From: a virus
Length of the DNA stretch: 44,664 bases
IMG/VR virus record: IMGVR_UViG_3300046791_000242
Coordinates: 1-44,664 of that record
Reading direction: 5' to 3' (one strand)
Below, piece after piece: positions 31,712 to 40,439 of the stretch (within the stretch, counting starts at the first letter, position 1; each line of letters begins with the position of its first letter). The notes beneath the pieces are model-generated. The model worked only from the letters and a program-made list of their open reading frames with translations, was not told the origin of the DNA and ran no database searches. Made by a program: the position numbers and the translations under genes.

Positions 31712-34260
31712 AGTCGTTCCCGCGTCGTCGTGGACGGCGGCTTGTAGGCCGTCACCTTCGAGCCAGCGGGGGCCGAGCCGCTGACCGGCTTCGCGTATAC
31801 GTTGCCGGAGACGGCCCCACCGGCCACGGCGGGCGGCGTCCACGTGACGCCGGGGATGGTGATGGGCTTTCCGAGCCTAATCTCGGGCGCCTTCTCTTCG
31901 GCGGCGCGCGTGTTCAGGTTCGGGGTCGAGAGACGGCCGGGGTTGTTCGGGTCGAAGCCGAGGTTGATGGGGGCCATGCGGGACTCGGTCGGGATGACGT
32001 TGAGCCACTTCGGGTCGCGGTCGTTCTGCGGCGTCCACCCGGCCGCGGCGATGTCCACCATGTGGACCTGCGAGGACATGGGCTTGAGGGTGTCCGGGGC
32101 CTTGCTCCACGTCGAGTCCTTCTTGTCAAGGAAGGAGGCGTAGCCGGTCTGGCCGACGTGGAGGGCGTCGCCTGTCTCGCCCATCAGGCGAGTCTCGAGC
32201 GCCACGTCACCCTGCTTGGTGACCGCGCCCGTCTCCGCGTCGCGCTCCGTGCCGGTCAACTTGTCGATGTCGTACTGTAACGACAACTGGAAGCCGGGGA
32301 TGTCCTTGATGATGTCGAGGTCGCGGCGCCCCTCCTCGCTCGTCATGTGCATGGCGACCGTGAGGTTGGCGAACATGATGTGCGGGTCGTAGCCGCCGAT
32401 GCCGTCGATGCTGGGCTCGGACGCGGCAAGGGCTGCGGCGGGGTCAATCTGGATGCTCGGGGGAACCTCGTTGCCGTAGTCGTCCACTCCGGGCTGGCCG
32501 TACTGGACGTAGGGGGCGGGGTTGCCGAACGGGGGGAGCGTGCCGGAGAGGTCCATGGTCCACTCGCCGTCGCTGCCTTGTAGCAGTTTCGCCTTGTCCG
32601 GGTCGCCCGGGAAGGTGCTGGCGAACATCTCCTTGCCGTTGACGTTGACGCCGTAGGCGACGTGCTGGGTGCCACCGTACGACAGCGCGTAGACGCGCAT
32701 GACGTTGGCGGAGCCCTTGATGTCCACGGCGTTGCCGTTCGCGTCGAGGGCGCCAGCGGTGACGAGTTGCGCGGGGACGAGGACGGGGACCTGCGCCCCA
32801 CCGGCCGTCTTCGCGTACGAGGTGCGGGCGCCAGCCGGAGCGGCGGCCATGATGTCGGCGATGGGGGCCGCGCCGAGCGCCGTGCCTCCGGCCTTCGGGG
32901 TGAACGCGCCGTCGGGACCGCGGACGCCGGGGGTCAGCATCCAGCCGCTCTCCGGGTCGTTGAGGAGGTCGGCCTCCTCCTGCGCGAACTCGACGCGCTG
33001 GGCGTTGATGGCGTTCTCTTTGGTCGGCGCGCCGTCCCGGTCCTCGAACTGAGTGAAGGACTCCGTCAGCGTGAGGGTGGCCTCCTCCTTGTTCGCCTCG
33101 CCGATGATGGCGGACCGGCGGGCGTCGTCGGTGGCGATGCGCGGGTCGTTGCCCAGCCGGATGAGTTGGTCGGTCTTGCGCTTGTCGGCGTCGAGGATGT
33201 CCTGCGCGGTGACGCCGGGGGCGGAGATGGACTTGTTGTACGACTCGATGATGTCGTTGTAGTCCTCTTGCACCGGGATGGCGTCCACGATGCGGCCGGT
33301 CTGGACAAGGCCCTCCATCTGGCCCTTGAAGCGGTTGGCGTCCGTCACGTGGCCGGTGGCCTCGGCGTGCTCAATCATCTGCTGCAAGGTCTTCTTGGAC
33401 TTCTTGATGGCGGTCTGGATGGTGTCGAGGCCGATGGTCCCGTCGAAGGAGTTGCCGAGGTGCTTGGCGAAGTAGTCGCCGAGGCTCTGCGCCGTCACCG
33501 GCTTGCCGCTGTCGTCGTGGTACAGGACGATGTCGCTGGCTACGGCGCCGTTGGCGGAGTCGCGCTCCGGGCGGGTGACGAGGTTGGCGACCATCCGCAG
33601 CATCTCGTCGGCGTCCTCGGACCCGAGGTTGAAGAGGGCTCCGGAGGCGGTACCGTCCCGCCCCATGCCGGTCGGCGCCGGGATGGCGTACTGACCGTCG
33701 GGTGAAACGAAGCCCTTGGTGGCGAACGCCTCGAGCAGGTTGATGGCCGCGTCACCGGCCTTCGTGCCCTTGCTCAGGTCGTTCATGTACGCGTTGTAGC
33801 GGCGCTCCTTGGCGGCCTGCGTGTCGGCTTGATTCCGGACCTGCACGTTTCGCATGTACTGGCCCGCGTCGCGCTGCAAGATGCGGTAGAGTTCGCTGTC
33901 CTTCGGGACCTTCTTGGCCCAGTGGAGGTAGAACGCCGTCATCTGCGCGTCGCTCTTGTGCTTCGTCGCGTAACTGGCGGTCATCTTCGACTCGGCGATG
34001 CTGTACTCGAGTTGCGTGACCGCGTTCTTGTAGGTGTCGTACAGCGGGTCGTCCGGGCTGATGTCGGTCAGCCGGTCCTTCCAGTGCTTGATGACGATGC
34101 TGTCCGTGGCCTTGTGCCCCTCGAACATGCCGCCCTTCTGCCACGCCTCCATGAGGTTCGAGTCACGGGTGCGCTCCTGCTCCCGCGCAATGGAGAGCAG
34201 GGTCGCTTGCAGGTTCGGGATGGCGCGCGGCTGGCGCCCGAAGTAGCCGGTGCGAGCCAT
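31708..34260 (-). CDS. ejection-type internal virion protein, 850 aa
   Basis: ATG 34260 shares a base with the portal stop (TAATG). Residues 1-400 are helical and charged (QATLLSIAREQERTRDSNLMEAWQKGG, DPLYDTYKNAVTQLEYSIAESKM). The centre is mixed, and the last 120 residues are Pro/Gly/Thr-rich. There is no transmembrane segment or known enzyme motif. Position directly after the portal and before an even larger protein matches the internal-protein pair of podophages, whose products leave the head with the DNA. Sequence alone does not name the family. Confidence 0.6.
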   Translation of the reverse strand: MARTGYFGRQPRAIPNLQATLLSIAREQERTRDSNLMEAWQKGGMFEGHKATDSIVIKHWKDRLTDISPDDPLYDTYKNAVTQLEYSIAESKMTASYATKHKSDAQMTAFYLHWAKKVPKDSELYRILQRDAGQYMRNVQVRNQADTQAAKERRYNAYMNDLSKGTKAGDAAINLLEAFATKGFVSPDGQYAIPAPTGMGRDGTASGALFNLGSEDADEMLRMVANLVTRPERDSANGAVASDIVLYHDDSGKPVTAQSLGDYFAKHLGNSFDGTIGLDTIQTAIKKSKKTLQQMIEHAEATGHVTDANRFKGQMEGLVQTGRIVDAIPVQEDYNDIIESYNKSISAPGVTAQDILDADKRKTDQLIRLGNDPRIATDDARRSAIIGEANKEEATLTLTESFTQFEDRDGAPTKENAINAQRVEFAQEEADLLNDPESGWMLTPGVRGPDGAFTPKAGGTALGAAPIADIMAAAPAGARTSYAKTAGGAQVPVLVPAQLVTAGALDANGNAVDIKGSANVMRVYALSYGGTQHVAYGVNVNGKEMFASTFPGDPDKAKLLQGSDGEWTMDLSGTLPPFGNPAPYVQYGQPGVDDYGNEVPPSIQIDPAAALAASEPSIDGIGGYDPHIMFANLTVAMHMTSEEGRRDLDIIKDIPGFQLSLQYDIDKLTGTERDAETGAVTKQGDVALETRLMGETGDALHVGQTGYASFLDKKDSTWSKAPDTLKPMSSQVHMVDIAAAGWTPQNDRDPKWLNVIPTESRMAPINLGFDPNNPGRLSTPNLNTRAAEEKAPEIRLGKPITIPGVTWTPPAVAGGAVSGNVYAKPVSGSAPAGSKVTAYKPPSTTTRERL

Positions 34261-36263
34261 TACCGCTTACCGCGGAGTTTCGTCTGCGTCATGAGTCGGC
34301 CCTTGGCCTCCCCGTTCTGCACCATTCCCTGTAGCAGTGGGGGCGCGGCTTCGTTGCCGGGGCCGGTCACTAGGGGCTGCGAGCCGCCAGCCTCGGGCGG
34401 GAGCCCGGGGAGGCCGGGGGTCTGGCCCTGAGCCTCGGGTGCGCCGCCGGGGCCGGGGCCGCCGGGGGCGTTGTCGGGGGTCTGCGCCCCGAGCGCGTTG
34501 CGGAGGTCGCTCTGTCCGCTGGTCATCTGGCCCTGCGCCTGCGCCTGCGCGCCAGCGGGGGCCTGTAGGCCGAGGGATTGAAGGGCTGCCATGAGTTGCG
34601 CCATGACCTGCACCCGCTCCGGCCACAAGGTGGCGTCGGTGCTCTCCTCGCGGATGAGTTCCTGCTCCGTCTCCGGGTCGTCCACGCCCACGGCGTCCAT
34701 GCCGCGGACCTGACTCCACAACTTGGCGTTGACGAGGTTGGCCGCCCGGATGGCGTTCTCCTGCTCGTCGCGCGGTGCGAGGCTCGGGTCGGTGATGTCG
34801 AGGTAGCCGCCGCCGCTCTTGAGGATGGTGGCGACGCTCTTGTCCTTCTTGGCCCACACCTTGAGGACCTTCTCCCACACGTTCCGGCTCCACTTGTAGA
34901 GGAGTTTCCGGCGGATGGAGAGGCGGGCCTCGACGTTGGCGATGAGGGCGTTGATGGCCTTGGAGGACGAGAGGACCTGCGCCGGGGCGAGGCCGAGGAG
35001 GAGGTCGTTCAGGCCCGAGGAGGCGGCCAGTTCCCGGTCGATGCGACCGAGGTACTGCTCCAACTGGAACTCGGCGATGAACGGGGTAATGGTTTCGATG
35101 CGGTTACCCGCGCCCGGGGCCACCATCTGGTTCCGGAGGGGCTTGAGGCCAGCCGGGACGAGGCTCGGGGCGTCGGCGCCGGTCAACTGCCAGAAGTCGC
35201 CAGCGACCGCGTTGGCAATCATCTGCGCGCCAGCGTCGATGCGGGTCATCTTCTCGCGGAGCAACTGCTCCACGTCGTACAGGTCCGGGCGGCCGGTCGG
35301 CATACCCGGGATGAAGGTGTTGAACAGCGGCTCGTAGGGCAGGCCGCCCTCGTACTCCGGGTAGAGGAGCGGGCCGCGGACGATGACGTTCCCGGCGATG
35401 ACCACGTTGTACGTGTCCATGCGGATGAACTTGGTGCCCCGCCAGACCGGCTGGCGGTACCAGTAGTCCCACACTTCGATGCGGGCGTCGCCCAGTTGCA
35501 GCCACGCGCGGCGGGGCTCCGAGTCCCAGTTGTCCGGGTACTCGCTGCCGTAGGGGGTGGCGGCCTCGACCAGCGGGATGTACTTGCCATCCTCCTGCTG
35601 GAAGGGGACGATGTTGACGCCGAACGCCTCGATGAGGGCGTTGGGTTCGTAGCGGTTGACGTAGGCGGCCCACTCGAGTTCCGCGTACTCGTCGGTCTTG
35701 TACCCCATCCACAGGTTCCGGGGCTGCTCGACAATCTCGACGCACGCCTTCTTCGGGTCAGCCTGCGCGTCCCAGTAGATGCGAGCGGCGGTCAGGCCGT
35801 AGAGCGACTTGACGGTGACGGCCTTGTGGAACTTGAGGTCCCAGTCCTCGGAGTGCTTCCACGCGGTGCGGAGGCGCTCAATCTGCGCCGCAGACTCGCG
35901 CGCGGCCTTCGTGTTGTCCGTGGCGACCACGTTCTCGATGGGCTCGACGGATTGGAGGGACGACGGCACGTCGATGTAGGGGGTGACGGCGACCTGCCCA
36001 ACGTGCGCCATGCCCACGGTGCGGGCGGACTTGGCGAACGCGTTGAGGTCCGGGCCATCCTGCGTGATGTCCTCGGCGTAGTAGAGGCGGTCGGCGCGGT
36101 CGGCCCAGTCCTTGAGGCGGTCCTGCTGCGGCCGGATGCTCGCCAGTCGGCGGCTCAGGTCGTAGATGACTTGCTTCGTCTCCTCGTCGGCGGCGTGGAG
36201 GAGGCCCTTCTCGAGGGTCATGTCCGCGGTGAGCACGGGACCTGTCTGGAAGGGACTAGGCAT
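34260..36263 (-). CDS. portal protein, 667 aa
   Basis: Start is ATG 36263, which forms ATGCCTAG with the terminase stop (8-nt overlap); the same frame is open further 5' inside the terminase gene. The body contains portal-type segments: 'VIYDLSRRLASIRPQQDRLKDWADRADRLYYAED', 'IENVVATDN', 'KFHKAVTVKSLYGLTAARIYWD', 'YEPLFNTFIPGMPTGRPDLYDVEQLLREKMTRIDAGAQM', 'ASSGLNDLLLGLAPAQ...SSKAINAL'. The C-terminal 130 residues are Gln/Gly/Pro/Ala-rich and probably disordered. Portals form the 12-mer DNA channel at one capsid vertex, and the location after the large terminase is standard. Confidence 0.8.
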   Translation of the reverse strand: MPSPFQTGPVLTADMTLEKGLLHAADEETKQVIYDLSRRLASIRPQQDRLKDWADRADRLYYAEDITQDGPDLNAFAKSARTVGMAHVGQVAVTPYIDVPSSLQSVEPIENVVATDNTKAARESAAQIERLRTAWKHSEDWDLKFHKAVTVKSLYGLTAARIYWDAQADPKKACVEIVEQPRNLWMGYKTDEYAELEWAAYVNRYEPNALIEAFGVNIVPFQQEDGKYIPLVEAATPYGSEYPDNWDSEPRRAWLQLGDARIEVWDYWYRQPVWRGTKFIRMDTYNVVIAGNVIVRGPLLYPEYEGGLPYEPLFNTFIPGMPTGRPDLYDVEQLLREKMTRIDAGAQMIANAVAGDFWQLTGADAPSLVPAGLKPLRNQMVAPGAGNRIETITPFIAEFQLEQYLGRIDRELAASSGLNDLLLGLAPAQVLSSSKAINALIANVEARLSIRRKLLYKWSRNVWEKVLKVWAKKDKSVATILKSGGGYLDITDPSLAPRDEQENAIRAANLVNAKLWSQVRGMDAVGVDDPETEQELIREESTDATLWPERVQVMAQLMAALQSLGLQAPAGAQAQAQGQMTSGQSDLRNALGAQTPDNAPGGPGPGGAPEAQGQTPGLPGLPPEAGGSQPLVTGPGNEAAPPLLQGMVQNGEAKGRLMTQTKLRGKR

Positions 36264-37818
36264 AGTTGGCGTTGAACTCCACTGACTGGGCGCCGTCAAC
36301 CGGGGCGCGGCGGAGGAGGTACACGGCGCAGACTAGCGCCATGACGGCATCTTGGACAAGTTTCCGGTCCTCCAACTTGTATCCGAGGAGTTGCTTCCGC
36401 ACTTGCAGCCAGATGCCTTCCTTCGGGAGGAGCAACCGCCCCTCGTCTATCAGGGTCCGCAGGTCCCCGAGCAACTTGAGTTTCTTTTGACGCGTCCCGC
36501 CGAACTCGACGTTGGTCACGTTCGGCACGTAGAGGTCGATGGCTTCGCGGAACATCTTGCCACCGAAGCCAGTGGCATCAGTAGCAGTGTAGCACATGGG
36601 CGACCCGTCCGACCGGACAACGTCCGAATACGCCTCGTAGGCGTCCTTGGCGAGGTTGATGAGCGTCTCGGTGGACTTCTGCCCCTGCCGCTGCTCGGCG
36701 TAGACGCCGATGAGGAACGGCTTGTCCGGCTCGTCCTCGTTGCGGACGACCTCGAGCACGATGGTCCACGCAGAGTCGGCGGACTTCGCGGGGTCGAGCC
36801 CCTGTAGGTAGACGCCGCGGCGGTGCTTGGCGGAGCGGACGGGCATATCCGGGATGAAGCAGAGTTCGACGTTCTCGCCGTTGAAGTAGGCGCCCTTGGC
36901 CTGCAAGAACTCGCCCTCGATGTTCTGCCGGATGGTCCGCTCGTCCATGTCCGCGATGAGGCGGTCGAACATCTCTTGCCCGAGGCCGTAGCCGATGTTG
37001 TCCCGCGTGCTCATGCGGAGGGCGCACCACCCCGCAAGGCGCCTTGGGTTCTCGCGGTCGCCCAACGTCCACATGTCCGCGAAGTCGGAGCCGAGGTCCT
37101 CGGAGGGTGTGGACACCATGATGAGTTGGCCGCCGGTCCCGAGGCGCCGCAGGTTGAAGACCTCCTTGATGAGGAAGGGGAGGTTGCGCTCGATGCCCGC
37201 CTCATCGAAGGAGACGCCGTGCATGTCCTTGCCCAACTGCCCGAGGGCCTTCTCGCCGGTCGTCCGGAAGTGGACTTCGGCGCCACCGGCCTCGGGGGCG
37301 AACCTAATCCACCGGTAGTCGCCGTATTCCTTGCTGTCCCAGCGGGCGATGGGGCCGTCCTTGGTGAGCGGGCAGCCGCGGCCCCGTTGCCCCTCGTGGT
37401 TGCCGGACAGGAGGCGGACGATGTCGCTGTAGACGAGGTCGGCGACCTCTTGGGCGATGCCGAAGTGGTACCAGTGGTACTCGGACTTGAGCCACCGGAT
37501 GGCCTCGGCCTCGGTCGTCGGCTTGGGCTTGTTGGTCTTATCGAGGCAGCAGAAGATGATGAGGGCGGCAAGGAGCGCGGTCTTCCCCGCGCGGTTGCCG
37601 GAGGCGAGGAGGAGGGTCAGGAACTCCGCCGTACCCGGGCGCTTGGCGTCTCGAGCGAGCACAAGGCCCGCGAACGCGAGTTGGCCGACGTGGATGTCGA
37701 TGGCGAGGCGCTCGCGGCAGAACCCGCGGAACTTGACCGCCTGTTCGACCTGCGGCGGGGTCAGTTTGAAGCGGGCGGCTAGCAGGTACTCCTGATGGCG
37801 GTCAGTCAGGCGAGACAT
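36256..37818 (-). CDS. terL: terminase large subunit, 520 aa
   Basis: Start ATG 37818 is preferred (GGTGAG upstream) over GTG 37830. ATPase motifs: Walker A ASGNRAGKT (about 74-80), Walker B HGVSFDEAG (about 203-206), coupling motif IMVSTPSED (about 234-241). Nuclease domain: LQGLDPAKSADSAW (D342), TATDATGFGG (D414) and LVQDAVMAL (D490), the three acids of an RNase H-like fold. The enzyme translocates DNA into the prohead and cuts the concatemer. The set of motifs is complete. It is flanked by terS-like and portal genes in the usual order. Confidence 0.9.
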   Translation of the reverse strand: MSRLTDRHQEYLLAARFKLTPPQVEQAVKFRGFCRERLAIDIHVGQLAFAGLVLARDAKRPGTAEFLTLLLASGNRAGKTALLAALIIFCCLDKTNKPKPTTEAEAIRWLKSEYHWYHFGIAQEVADLVYSDIVRLLSGNHEGQRGRGCPLTKDGPIARWDSKEYGDYRWIRFAPEAGGAEVHFRTTGEKALGQLGKDMHGVSFDEAGIERNLPFLIKEVFNLRRLGTGGQLIMVSTPSEDLGSDFADMWTLGDRENPRRLAGWCALRMSTRDNIGYGLGQEMFDRLIADMDERTIRQNIEGEFLQAKGAYFNGENVELCFIPDMPVRSAKHRRGVYLQGLDPAKSADSAWTIVLEVVRNEDEPDKPFLIGVYAEQRQGQKSTETLINLAKDAYEAYSDVVRSDGSPMCYTATDATGFGGKMFREAIDLYVPNVTNVEFGGTRQKKLKLLGDLRTLIDEGRLLLPKEGIWLQVRKQLLGYKLEDRKLVQDAVMALVCAVYLLRRAPVDGAQSVEFNANYA

Positions 37819-38212
37819 CAGTGTACTCACCCTCGACGGGGTTCACCGGCTCGAGGAGAGGGACAGCAACACCCCCGCTGACCATCTTGATGAGGGCGAA
37901 CGCCAGTTCGGCCGTCCCCTGCTTCTGTTTCGCCACCTCGCGCTTGTCAATGAGCCCCTCGGCCTTCAAGCCGACGCTCAACATGGGCGCGAAGTCCTTG
38001 TCGAGCAGTTCCTCGTCGGTCATCCCGGCGACGATGTTCAACATGCGCTCTCGGATAAGGCTAGCGAGGTCTTTTCCTACCTTTGAGTCGGGAGGGAGGA
38101 GTTCCGGTGACGCAATGACCGCGTCGGCGGTCGCGTTCGCGGCTTTCCGGGCACGGTAACGCGCCTGCCGAGCCGCAGCGGCAGATTGTGGCTTCTTGGC
38201 GGGTGAGGTCAC
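37802..38212 (-). CDS. terminase small subunit-like protein, 136 aa
   Basis: GTG 38212. The N-terminus is basic (KKPQSAAAARQARYRARKAANATADA), suited to DNA contact. The middle is helical (DLASLIRERMLNIVAGMTDEELLDKDFAPMLSVGLKAEGLIDKREVAKQ), with a short acidic end. It lies directly before the large terminase and overlaps its start by 17 nt. Size and charge pattern match phage small terminases, which recognise the packaging site. The call is mainly by position, since this family diverges strongly. Confidence 0.65.
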   Translation of the reverse strand: MTSPAKKPQSAAAARQARYRARKAANATADAVIASPELLPPDSKVGKDLASLIRERMLNIVAGMTDEELLDKDFAPMLSVGLKAEGLIDKREVAKQKQGTAELAFALIKMVSGGVAVPLLEPVNPVEGEYTDVSPD

Positions 38213-38226
38213 CCACTAAGGGTACC

Positions 38227-38634
38227 TCAGTCGGTCGTTACGCCCCCTTCTCGGACGTAGATGATGGCTCGGCGTACCGCATCGGGCCATCGCTCGACCA
38301 TTGGGACGACTTGGCGGTTGCAGAACCGGCATAGGAGTCCCCGGACGGCCCCGGTGACATGACTATGGTCCACCGCAGGGCTAGTCCCGATGCGCCTGCC
38401 GACCAACTTCCCCGTAAACTGGCATACCTGATGCCACTGGGGGGTTCGGAAGGGGCGTCGGCAGATGGCGCAGCGGTGCCCCTGCTCGTCAAGCATCTCA
38501 TCGCGCACCTCCACGGTGATGTTGTACCCGTTCCGCGCCGCCTGCGTTCGCAGGGCAGTCGCCACAGCCCGGGGAGTCGGGGGCTTCCGGACCTTCTTGG
38601 GCGCGCGAAGCGCGCCTCGCTGTTCGTCGGTCAT
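38227..38634 (-). CDS. HNH / endonuclease VII-type nuclease, 135 aa
   Basis: ATG 38634. Residues 53-120 hold HRCAICRRPF...AVDHSHVTGAVRGLLCRFCNRQV: two CxxC zinc knuckles around a DH...H catalytic segment, the pattern of recombination endonuclease VII/HNH nucleases. The N-terminus is very basic (APKKVRKPPTPRAVATALRTQ). The start region contains a perfect GGCGCGC-GAA-GCGCGCC hairpin at 38600-38616. HNH nucleases next to terminase often support packaging; endonuclease VII relatives resolve branched DNA. Both roles fit this position between replication and packaging genes. Confidence 0.8.
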   Translation of the reverse strand: MTDEQRGALRAPKKVRKPPTPRAVATALRTQAARNGYNITVEVRDEMLDEQGHRCAICRRPFRTPQWHQVCQFTGKLVGRRIGTSPAVDHSHVTGAVRGLLCRFCNRQVVPMVERWPDAVRRAIIYVREGGVTTD

Positions 38635-38650
38635 TCGCCTGCCTCTCGTC

Positions 38651-40303
38651 TCATGCTTCCCAGCCCTCGCCGCTCGTGAAGTGGGCCATCCCAGCGAGTT
38701 CGAGTTTCTTGAGGAGGTCGTTGACGGCCTGCCTCGACTTGCCCACTCCGGCCGCGATGACGCTCACCATGGCGGGGCCGTTCTTCTCGAGCCATTCGAG
38801 CACCTCCGACTGCGCTGGCGCTGTCGCGGAGGTGGCCTCGACCGGGGTAGCGACCCGCCACCCGTAGCCCTCGAAGGCGACGGGGATGGAGAGGTCCTCG
38901 ATGTCCCGGCCAGTGACATAGACGGTGCCGGTGGAGTCCCCGCGGTGGCGGTTGATGAAGATGATGAAGTCGGCTGCGCCGGTAACACCGCGTGTACCCG
39001 TAATGCGGGTCATCCAGTCTTCGGAGCCCGCCTTCCGGTCGTGGGTGACGAAAAGGACCACAGAGCCCGGGTGTTTCTGCGTCACGCGGTGGATACCGGT
39101 CAACAAACTGTAGTCCTCGTCGTAGGCGTTGAGCCCGGACTTCCCCGTCGGCCGCACCTTCCCGAGCACGTCCACGATGACGACACCCTTCGGGTGGTCG
39201 ATGAGGTACGCGTTGACCTCCTCTTCCAGCGGCCCGCCCAACTTGGGCGCCGTCCACCGGAGTTCAAATCCCTTGCCCAGCGGGCGGCCTTGGAGGATGT
39301 CCTTGATGCGCGACTGGCTCCGGCGCCTGCCGTCCTCGAGCGCGTAGTAGCGCACGGGGCGGGGCTCGCCCTTCTGGCCGAGGAGGTCGCTGCCCGCGGT
39401 CAGGGAGACGGCGGCTTGGTACATGAGCAGGGACTTGCCCGCCTTCGGCGGCGCTCCGATGACGCCCAGCCCCTCCGGGATGAGGCCCACGAAGGCGAAC
39501 GCAAGCGGCGGGAGGTCCAGTTTCAACAGGTCAGCGGCGTCCATGCCCCCCAACCCCTCATCGGCGGGACCGCTCTCACCGATGAGGAGGGGGGCGGAGG
39601 GGGTAAGCACCTCGAAGTTGGCGGCATCCCGCGCGAGTGCCTTGAAGTCGGCCTCGCTCCACGGCCACGCCGGGTCGGCGGAGACGATGCGGCCGTTGGC
39701 GTACATCCCCTTGAGGATGGAGAGGAGCATAGCCTCGTCAAACTGGCCCTTGGTCGAGTTGACGAAGGACCCGAGCCAACTGATGAGTTCGGCGTGGGTA
39801 GAGAGGGGGGCACCCGGGTCCCTTGGCGCTTGTGGGACGTAGGCCGACTCGTAGACCCACGAGGGTGCGGGCGTCCACGTTCGCGTGTCAAAGGCCGCGG
39901 CCTCGTAGGCAATGACGTAGCCCTTGCCACCGGCTCGCGTGTCCATCTTGATGCCGCCCCGCCCCACCACCTGCGGAACGTCGCCCGCAGTGGGGTCGGT
40001 AACGTGGAAACGCTGGTAGTGCCCCTCCGTCCGCGTCTTTTGCCACGCGGTTTCGGGGAACTCGAGGCCGTCGGCCTCCGCGCGCTTGACCGCGTCGATG
40101 TCGTCAATGTCGATGGCGACGGTACCGGGCGGCATGGGGACGCCAATCTCGGCGGCGGGAAACTGCTTCCACCACGCGGTGATGACACCGGGCTCGCGGC
40201 TCGTCCCCGTCTTCCAACTGGTGATGAGCGGGCGCTTGTGCTTCGCGGGGAAGATGTCGAAGCCATAGGCTGCGACTTGCAGCGCCTCTTCGAGGCTACT
40301 CAT
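38651..40303 (-). CDS. primase-polymerase / RecA-fold helicase fusion, 550 aa
   Basis: ATG 40303 with AGGAGGACC upstream. The N-terminal 180 residues match bifunctional prim-pol (archaeo-eukaryotic primase): PAKHKRPLITSWKTGT and TVAIDIDD (D65, D67) with later KMDTRAGGKGYVIA. A RecA-fold ATPase follows: Walker A GAPPKAGKS (283-291), Walker B GVVIVDVLG (374-378), then VVLFVTHDRK. Residues 498-545 form a winged-helix-like end (VLEWLEKNGPAMVSVIAAGVGKSRQAVNDLLKKLELAG). It could prime, extend and unwind at the origin. No separate DNA polymerase gene is seen in the window, so this protein or the host must supply synthesis. Confidence 0.8.
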   Translation of the reverse strand: MSSLEEALQVAAYGFDIFPAKHKRPLITSWKTGTSREPGVITAWWKQFPAAEIGVPMPPGTVAIDIDDIDAVKRAEADGLEFPETAWQKTRTEGHYQRFHVTDPTAGDVPQVVGRGGIKMDTRAGGKGYVIAYEAAAFDTRTWTPAPSWVYESAYVPQAPRDPGAPLSTHAELISWLGSFVNSTKGQFDEAMLLSILKGMYANGRIVSADPAWPWSEADFKALARDAANFEVLTPSAPLLIGESGPADEGLGGMDAADLLKLDLPPLAFAFVGLIPEGLGVIGAPPKAGKSLLMYQAAVSLTAGSDLLGQKGEPRPVRYYALEDGRRRSQSRIKDILQGRPLGKGFELRWTAPKLGGPLEEEVNAYLIDHPKGVVIVDVLGKVRPTGKSGLNAYDEDYSLLTGIHRVTQKHPGSVVLFVTHDRKAGSEDWMTRITGTRGVTGAADFIIFINRHRGDSTGTVYVTGRDIEDLSIPVAFEGYGWRVATPVEATSATAPAQSEVLEWLEKNGPAMVSVIAAGVGKSRQAVNDLLKKLELAGMAHFTSGEGWEA

Positions 40304-40329
40304 GGTGCGGTCCTCCTATTGGGGTATCG

Positions 40330-40412
40330 GCCCCGGTGCCTCCAAGGAGCCCACGAATGAGTCCTTGTCGCCAGTCCCATAAGGGGCGTAGGCTATGGTC
40401 AGCACCGGGGGC
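40330..40412 (-). other. paired leader upstream of the prim-pol gene
   Basis: In the 126-nt gap between two replication genes, GCCCCGGTGC (40330-40339) pairs with GCACCGGGG (40402-40410) at nine contiguous positions, plus an outer G-C after a one-base bulge. It encloses about 62 nt and lies just 5' of the ribosome binding site of the 550-aa protein. It could act as a structured leader controlling translation, or simply shield the mRNA. A 26-codon frame inside (ATG 40380, ending in ATGA) looks non-functional. Confidence 0.4.
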
Positions 40413-40413
40413 T

Positions 40414-40439
40414 GGCTGAGTGGACCGCTCTACTCAGCC
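40414..40439 (-). terminator. stem-loop over the stop codon of the 164-aa gene
   Basis: GGCTGAGT (40414-40421) pairs with ACTCAGCC (40432-40439), an 8-bp perfect stem with a 10-nt loop, on the minus-strand message at the 3' end of the first replication gene. There is no U-run after it, so complete termination is unlikely. Attenuation or mRNA stability are more probable. Confidence 0.35.

Noticed and set aside
34578-36275. 565-codon open frame on the plus strand
   Set aside because: Antisense shadow of the portal gene; the portal frame has recognisable family segments.
38465-40360. 631-codon open frame on the plus strand
   Set aside because: Antisense to the prim-pol/helicase, whose Walker motifs and prim-pol motifs are complete.
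40304-40380. 26-codon frame before the prim-pol gene (ATG 40380)
   Set aside because: No ribosome binding site and a Trp/Arg-rich product. The paired leader explains the sequence better.
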